From positions 91,421,058 to 91,485,057 of the forward strand of contig CM054178.1 in NCBI GenBank assembly GCA_028829895.1: DNA of 64,000 bases, written 5' to 3'. The translations under genes and the position numbers were made by a program. Positions 50,935-60,200 of the stretch are shown here, piece after piece. Position 1 is the stretch's first letter. Each line of letters starts with the position of its first letter. Source of the DNA: Sinotaia quadrata (taxonomy: Eukaryota; Mollusca; Gastropoda; Architaenioglossa; Viviparidae). The notes under the pieces were generated by a model. It was not told where the DNA came from. It saw only the letters and a list, made by a program, of their open reading frames with translations, and did no database searches.

Positions 50935-51087
50935 AATGTCCAGCTCTCCGTCTTTGTGCCAGACAAAGGGATTTTCTCTTGATCTGGAGCCCTGGCACCA
51001 AGATGGCTTCCCCAGCCGAAAGTTCTGTGAATCATTACGCAGACACGTACAGCGCAAATGGAGCCGCTGCAGCAGAACATGGTGAGG
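50935..51087 (+). other. Overlapping upstream ORF in the MAP3K1 leader
   Basis: An ATG at 50935 opens a 50-codon frame ending at TGA 51085-51087, overlapping the main ATG at 51003 out of frame. Its context is weak (C at -3, T at +4), while the main ATG has A at -3 and G at +4. If the transcript starts upstream of 50935, it could damp translation. The transcription start is not known. Confidence 0.35.
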
Positions 51088-51214
51088 GAGAAGTAAGCGA
51101 AAACTTTCAAGGACCTCATAAGTGGCGGCAACATTTACGACATGTTAAACAACGTATGCCCGAACATGACGACTCTAAAGTCACAGAAGAAACTAAAGAA
51201 AACGCCTCAGAGAG
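51003..51214 (+). CDS. MAP3K1: MAP3K1 exon 1
   Basis: Residues 1-70, starting [15 protein letters not shown]. The ATG at 51003 is the first in frame and has a strong context (CCAAGATGG). It encodes a hydrophilic, low-conservation N-terminus. The donor is AGAG|GTAAAC, phase 2. The frame stays open upstream to about 50910 but without an ATG. Confidence 0.85.
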
Positions 51215-54200
51215 GTAAACTTTTACCAATTAAACTTCTCTCTGTAATTAATGTAATTCACTTTATATTCTGTCTGTTTTTAAAATGTAAACATTTTTAT
51301 TTTTATTTGTTATATAACTAAAATCAATGAAAGTAGACCAACAAGAAGAGCTTTTCAGTCAATTAAAAAAATATCCAGCATTTGTTGGTAGTAATCTCAA
51401 AGCTCAGCACGTAGTCCAATTTCTATTTGGCGCTCTGTCATCTGAGTCACCTCGGACAGGTCACTAGGTCAGTAAGATAAAACTATAGTGGTGGAAATTC
51501 AAATTTGAAAATTAAATTTTATACTATAACTATAAGACGAAAGGAAGTTGCAGTGTAACGAGCTTACTTATTCAATACATATGATGTACTAAACAGTGCT
51601 AAATACTATGGATTATATTATTTGGAACTGGTAAGAATCGGTTTACAATACTCAATAGTAACAAAATCTTAAAGTACATTTACTTCTACAGTAGGTTGTT
51701 TGTATATCCTTAATTGTAGTAATACTGTTCAGTTCTAAATTAAAAAAATAGAGATATCTGATTCTGACTGATAATTAAAAGATTATTTTTAAAATAAGAA
51801 ATATATTGTTGTAATTTTGTTGCTTTCCAAACTGCTGTTAACAACTATTAGTATTATTGTATTATATGGATTAGAACATTATTTCTTTTTGTTTAGTAAG
51901 TTTGCTGTTTGTAAAACACATTTATACTAATGTAAATTAATAATAATATGTAACAATATTATTATTAGTAGTACTACAATTCTTGAACTCACATTACTCA
52001 ATAGTGAATAGACCAGATAAATCAATTTTGTTAAAAGCACTAGTGAGTTAGTAGATGGCCTTTGTTAAAGTGTTTAAACATTAGATTTAGAGTGAATATT
52101 AAAAGATTTTTGTTTGTGTAAATTTTAAATTCCTGTTTAGCACAATAATCACCGATCAGTTAAAGCAAACACTTAGATTTATAATTGAAGGATATTAATT
52201 TTTCATTAGTTAACTAAAACAAATAATAAATTAAGGTTTCAAATTCTGAATTAAAATTTCTTTTTGAAATTTTTTTACATAATTTATTATGATTAATATT
52301 AAATAATAAAATATAAATTACATTTACAGTACTCCAGTAATTATATATTATTTTTTGTTTTTAGGTTGTTAAAGGATGAAAATCACATTTGAATAGTATA
52401 TGCATGTTAATATTTATTATAGATTCAAGATTCACATAATTATTAAAAGAAAATAATGAATTGTTTAGATTGGCAGGTACTGAGGTAGCTCATTAATTTG
52501 AGATTCAACATACCTTGTCTCACCCTCACAACATAAGAATAAAAATAGAAAGTAGTATTTAGCAAATTGTAAATAACTAGATAACAAACAGTAAGTTTAG
52601 TTTATAAATAATGGCTTTGTGTTTGACAGGTTTGTTATTCATTGTAATTAGTATTAGATTTGTATTAATTGGATTGCAGCAGTATCATTAAATTAATGGT
52701 CTTGAAAAATAAACATGATAATTCTATGCATGCATTATTTATTTATATTTGTTTTTACATTTGTTCTTGTAAATAAAACTTTAACTATGCTAATTTAAAA
52801 ACAAATTCATTTATTTATTAAAACATTGAAAGAATGGATAACCTGAAAATGTTGATGTTTTAATAGGAAGTTGTCAGTGGTTTCTGAGGAAGAACATATT
52901 GAATACTCTGCCAGATCAAATAAGACCAATCCTGATGTACCACCATGGAAAAAAGAATTCTTTGAAAAAAACCAATGCCATCAGGTATTCTTTTTAAAGG
53001 ACTGCTCTAGCCTTCCTTTTATGATTTAATATTATTTAAATCAAATAAATATATGTAAGTTTTAAATTTATGACTTTCAAAACATGGAAACACCACAGTA
53101 TGATTCCTTCACTCATTTTTCTTCTTACAAGTGGTCATGTGTTTCTTTATGCTTCATAGTAAAACCTACTCCACTTCATCACTGTATTTAATCCCCTAGC
53201 TTATATCTGACCCATTTTCTATTTTTACGACTTTGTTAAGGTAAAATATAAACAACTTTTGAAGTCAAGCATACCATGAATGTGTGTATTTGAATACAGG
53301 CAATCCCTGCTTTATGGTGGGCTAGGTTCCAAGCCCTTGCTCTAAAGCAAAGAATAACTTTTTTTCTCTTGCAGATGCATATCAATTATCAGAGCCTACG
53401 ACTCTTCTTTTCCTCATTAGTAGACTTGGATGTCAGTTGCCATTATAATTGAAGTAAACATTCACTTTTATGCATAATATAATGAGTTAGAAACATTAGA
53501 GAACACTGAGAGATGCAGAATGATCAAATGGAACAGACTGACTGATTGACATCAAGATGGCATTTTTAGACTATTGCCGTATTAGTGATTGCAGGTTAGC
53601 TGAAAAGTCCCTTAAGAGTGAAGAAAATGCTGAAAATGTGAAGAAGGATTATAATTGAGATGCGCCTTTAAGCAGGGTTTGCCTGTATGATGTGTGTTTT
53701 TGAGTATTTGCTGTGTTGAGAACTACATGCACCTGCATTGTTTTCACTGTTAAGTTTATAGCTTAAAGACTGGTTTGGTCAGGAAGTCATGCTATTTCTT
53801 AATCTCTCATGAAATTACAAAATATTTAGTTACAGTAAATTATTTTCAAATAGATTTCTTCTGGGTATATATTTATGAGAATTTTCTTTTGCAATAGATT
53901 TCTTCTGGGTATATATTTATGAGAATCTTCTTTTGCAATAACAAAAAGTAAGTGTTCTGATGTGAAATAGTTATTTTTTAAAAACCATCATCATGCTAAT
54001 ATTTTTTTCAAAAGCCAAAAAGTTATCAAAAATATGTACATTTATGGAATCACTTCTTTTGCAATAACAAAAAGTAAGTGTTCTGATGTGAAATAGTTAT
54101 TTTTTAAAAACCATCATCATGCTAATATTTTTTTCCAAAGCCAAAAAGTTATCAAAAATATGTACATTTATGGAATCACTATTAATTATTATAGCGATTT

Positions 54201-57200
54201 GATTGTCAAAGCAAACAACAATTGATTTAAGAAAAATAATTATCCTTTTCATTCACTGAATATTTTTTGTTTATCTTTCTTTTTCTTATTCTTTAAAAAA
54301 AAAGAAAAAAGTTCTTACTCATCCTACCAAGATAGATAAGCACAGACTATTTTTTACTTCACCAGCTACTTGCTGCAGGGTGGGTTTTCTACAGTTTGGT
54401 CATTTTATTTATCAATTTATTGCCTGGTCAGTCATTTAGGTATAGGTTCAGTTATTATTAATTCAGTGTATTTATTTTAACATTAAAAACAAGTACTATG
54501 GTTATATTTTTCTCAAATCTGAACTCTTGTGTTGTCACTTTAAATTGGTGCACAAATTTGTGACGTATATAAACATTATTATTCTTTTTAAATGTATACT
54601 TTTTCTTTGTTGTTTTTTTTAAAAAAATCCTGCACACTTTAGTTTCTGCTGTTTATGCATGATCTCTCTTTTCATATAATGATGTAGTTAACATGTTTTG
54701 TTTTAAATGAGATAATTTGACCATGGTTTTGCTTCCACTTTTGTACTAGTTGAACTGATAAATAGTTTGTTGGTCTTGAGATCGTAAGGTTTAAATTACT
54801 GTTTACTTGGAAATGGAAACCAAGTGGGAATTTACATTAGCGTTCCAAGTTATTTATTGATTGTAAACTTGCATTAGAATTTCATGTTATTTCAATATTT
54901 GTTACTTCTTCCTCTTTTTTTCTAAAGTGCAAATATGAATAATAAAACTTATTTGTTAAGTTACTTATTTAGAAATAGCTGTAGTGCATGAGTCATGATT
55001 TTGTGTTTTGTTGTTTTTAAGTGACTGCTTTAGTGCATAAGTGGTCATATTTTTTTGTTTGTAAGGTTAAACTGTGGAAGTTACATTTATGATTTTAAAA
55101 TTTTATTTTTTGTGATAGCTATAAACTTTTACTGATAATTACATCACATAGTCGTGTTTGTGTTATTATTGTTGTTGGTAAGGCAGTACTTGATAAGTAT
55201 TGTTTGCATTTTTGCGATATTACAGATAATGGAATTGTATGCATATACCACTTTTCTTTTATTTATTTGTCATTTTGTGCTACTGAATTCATTAAATACA
55301 AAATTACGATAGAACTGGATACACAAATTGACAACTTTTACTTCATTTTTATTTGTGCTGATGAGTTTCTGAATTGAACATTTTCATATAGATTTGTACA
55401 GTTTTTACAAAAGAAAATTTTCTAATTACACTGTCTGTGAATATAATTTCTTTACTGGTAAAATAATATTTATTTTTTTGTAAATTATGCTGAAAATATT
55501 TTCAGTGATTATCAGCTCTTTATTTGTAAAATAACATTTGTTTTTGTAAATTATGCATGAACATATTGTCTGTGAATATCAGCTCTCAGTCGGCTGCATT
55601 AAAGTTTAAAGCACTAAAAATCATACATTGAAAGTTTGTAATGTAGCAGCTTTACACAAAATACTTAAATATATTACTGTTAAAAAATTGTGCATTTTTT
55701 ATTTATAATTATATGGTGTTTCTATTTTTTGTTGAATGCTTTTATAGTCCTACTAATAATATTGTTATTAATTTATTATTATTACCTTTTGTTTGACAGG
55801 ATGGAAAAGTATTCAATATGGGAACTTCTCAGGTACATATTTTATTAATTTTAAATTTAAGTTAATGTTATTTACCACTGATAAGTGTAAATGTAGATGT
55901 TATAAATAACAGACAATACAATATTTCCTGATAGATGTTACACATAAAATGGAAACTAATGTGACTATGGACAGAACTCTTTTATTCTGGGACATGGTTG
56001 TGCAAAATCTTAATAAGATATTAATACTGAACTTGGAAGCCTAAAATATAAGATTGATAATGAGACACTATAGTCCTTTAAGCAAAATGAGATATGTGCA
56101 GTAATTTATAGTGTAAAATTGTACTAAGATTTTACAGCAAAATTCAGTGCTAAAATTGGATCTCATGTTGCCCCAAAATATCAAACTGGACTTATTCAGA
56201 AAAAATGATAAAGTGTAGACTGTTGAAGTCTAACTTGAAAATGGCTCTGTTGTCTTTCTGTTGGACAGATACCAGTCAGCAACATAAAAAGACGTCGCAG
56301 CCAACACCTAACAGGCACAGAGTCAGCTTTCACACGTCAGGTGGTCAACAGCGGAGTAGGACATGTTTCGAGAAGAAAAATTTCACCTTCAAATTCTGTG
56401 AAGATTTCACCATCAAACTCGGTATTTAATTTTAAAGTTTATTTAATCTGTTTTCCAATATTATCTTTTTATTGTGAAGGTTATAAGATAAGAATATCTT
56501 ATAACTGTTTGTTTTTATAATTTGCTCTTAATAAAAATCTTCTTAAATTTAAAAAAGATCACTTGATAGGCCAATATAGTCTGACCTGTATTATATCAGG
56601 ATCTCAGAACTTGTAGTTGTGTTGTGGTCTGCTATCTAGTTTCTTGCAGTCACCCTGCATAGATGATTTCATGCTTTAATTTTTGTTTTAATTTCATCAT
56701 TAGCAGTAGTTTTCTTTCTGAATAAAAATTACTCACCAGATCAAGAGGTTACTATACTTTAAAGTAACTTACAGTTCTATGCATTTGCAAGGCAGAGTCC
56801 TTAAAGAACCTGCATACACTCCCTTGGGGAGATAAACAATAAAAAACTTACCAAAGTATGACCTTTAGCTAGATGTTCCTTAGTACCACAAATGGTTGTT
56901 CAGGTTGGGACAAAAGGTGCCTGTCTTGTAAGATTAAGGAAAAACTTACTTGACTTAGAACTATCCTTTTTTGTATCAAAATCATATAAGCATACATGAA
57001 GATAATAATGAATAGGTCATGGTGGTTTCCCTCATGAAACAAGTAGTGTGTGTACTCAGGGCATTTCCTTAACGTTGATGTATTTGTTTAGTATTTTGTT
57101 TTGCTCAAAGATTTTCAGCAGGAAAGTTGATGTTTCCAGATTGGTTTTTACTGTAATGATTTAGAATAGCTTTTACAATTACAAATTGATTGTATGTTTC

Positions 57201-60200
57201 GGTTTCGTCAACCTAACCCAATAGCTTTAACAATTACAAATTGATTGTGTGTTTCAGTTTCATCAAGCCAACCCAAAAGCTTTTCCAATTACAAATTGAC
57301 CTTATGTTTCAGTTTCGCCAAGCCAACCCATTATCAAACACTTATGCTGGTCGGAGAACACCTTCGCAAGGATCCCTGACAGAAGTTTCGTCCACCTACC
57401 TAAGTCAAAAACGCATTGAGCGAGTGCAGCGTGCTCGCTTATACTTGCTTCAGCAGACAGGGCCAAACTCTTTCCTCATTGGAGGAGATTCGCCTGATCA
57501 CAAGTTTCGTGTTATAATTGGACCACAGGTACTTATTTAATTTATTAGTACATGTAGTATGTTGGACATGCATTCTCTGAAATTTTTTAAACTTAATCAA
57601 CTTTTATTTAATAAAAATTCAGATACCTCAATTACATTTTGTACTTTAATGATTTCATAGTTTATTTACCTCAGTGTGTTGTTTCATTTTGCAAATTGTA
57701 CACCCATAGAAATTAAAACCTTAGTATTAATTACTAAGGTAATTTTTTAACTTTTAAATCACCAAATCAATTTAAGATTTACTCTTCTTCCACCAGATTA
57801 TTTTTGACTTTTCAAATGAAAATCATACATTTGATTTGATTCAGTTTAACTTATTGTTTAGACACTTATCTTCACTAAAAAAAAAAAAAAAAAACAACAA
57901 AAAAGATAGATGAACACAGCTGTGATTGTTTTAATTTTAAATCCTAAATATTTATTTTCTAATTTATTTTAATTAAAAAATATAAATATTATTTTCAGAC
58001 ATGTAATTTTAAAGCATAAATGATTATTTTCTGCGAACATTTATTTTCATAAGACAGTTGAGAAGGCTTTGAAAGCTGCTGGAAGTTGACACTAATCATC
58101 TGATATGGAATTAGAGAGTATATGTCGAGAAAATGGCAGTAAAATAATAATCAGTTTAGCCTAATATGATTTACACATTAAGCCTATTTGGATTAGTCTT
58201 AGTCAGGAAGCACCTAGCAGCAGTGTTTGCTGCCTATATTTTAACATTATTTTTGAGGTGCCACTATTGCTGTCATGAACAGATTATTGCTATGATAACC
58301 TTTCAGATAATAAAGATGCTTTAGACAGATTATTGCTATGATAACCTTTCAGATAATAAAGATGCTTTAGACAGCATTTTACTTTGATCTTGCAGACATG
58401 CAGCTGTGGTCGTGGTCCCCACTGTGTGCATGTGTTGTTTGTCATGTTGCGCGTGTTCCAAGTTGGAGAGAGTGATCCCTGTCTGTGGAGCAAAACATTG
58501 AAGAACTATGAAGTAAGTGGTTTACGATGTTTGTGTATGTGTGTTGTTTGTCATGTTGCGCATGTTTCAAGTCAGAAAGAGTGATCCTTGTCTGTGTAGG
58601 AAAACATTAAAGAACTACGAGGCAATGGTTTAAGGTATTTGTGCATGTGCTATCTTTGCACATATGTTATAAAAATGTTTTTAAAGCATGGCCTCATTTC
58701 TGCTTGTACGTTATGCATTCAAAGTTTGTTATTTATTAATTTCTTTTATGACACTTGGCATTTATGGCACAGTGTAAAAGAAAAATAAACACTACTGCTC
58801 AGAAACACAACTGCTAATTAGAATGTGCAATAAAAATTTTTAAAAAATGTGTTAAATGAATATTAGATTTTAACATACAGATTTAAAGTATTAAAATGAA
58901 AATAACTCACAGTAAAGATATCTTCACCAAATGGAGCTTCATATGTTAAATTGCCTAACAATGAAAAGCTTGAAGTTAGTTTAATTTTGAAGATAGTGAT
59001 AATTGTACGACAGTAGTCTGCTATAAATGATGATATTAATAATTGTATGACAGTAGTAGTCTGCTGTAAATGATGACATGACACTAGTCTTCATATTTCA
59101 GGAATATGGTATGCTTGACATTTCACATGGCATTTACCAGATTAGTAGTCACAGTAATATGCCAAGAGTTAATAAGGTTTGTGTTGGTTATTTATCAGGT
59201 AGGTAGTGGTCACAGTAATATGCCACGAGTTAACAAGGTTTTTGTTTGTATTTATCAGATTACTGGTGGTCACAGTAAGTGGAGCACGGTAACCAAGAAT
59301 AAATAAGGTTCATTGTTATCTGGTTTTGTCAGATATTTGTGATGATCTTAGTAAGCAGAGCTCACTGTGCCAAGACTTAATAAAGTTTCGTATAGGATGG
59401 CATTTGCCAGATTACTGGTGATAATGGTAAGTAGAGCTCATACCAAAAGCAAATAAAGTTTAGTTTTATTATTGGTGCTCACAGTCAGTTGAGTTGTTAT
59501 ACCAGGAGTAAATAAAGTTTGTTGGTTTGAGGAAAAATCCAAATTTTCTTCCTTTTTTATTGCTTATGCCATCAATCAAATGAGGACAAAACATTGTGAT
59601 GGATACTTTTTTAAACTAAAGAAAATTAAAAAAAAAAAGTAATTAGCTTATTATTTTCAGGCTTACACAAGCTAAAACATTTAAAAAATCTAACCTACAT
59701 TTTTCTAAGGCTTTTTGTGAATATTTATAATTCTTCTGTTTTATAGAGCAGCATCCCCTTTAGCATAACATAAACTTGATAAAGAAAATAAGCAATTATT
59801 TTCAAATTTGAACACAGAAATTGTTTTGATCAAGAGTGATATTTCTGTGTGGCTGTCTGCAAGAATTTTGACTCTTCCACCTATTTATTACTTTCCTCTT
59901 ATATGCTTATTTTGTTGTAAGATGGAAATTGAATATTTCTAAATAAAATGTTGTTTCCCCAAATACTAGCATGATAAACTTGCTAGTAACTTACATAGCA
60001 CTTCTCATTGCTAATATTTCACTTTGGGATACTAGTTGGAGATATTCTCATTAAAGAGCTTTCTACCAGATGAGTTCTTGTATTGTTAATTTCTCTCAGG
60101 GAATGCTATATGCTTTATGAGCTTTGACTTATATATCTGAGGGCTTGTTCAATGCTGCTTCAGCATGCTCATCAAATATAGTCAGGAAAAACTCCTTTCA

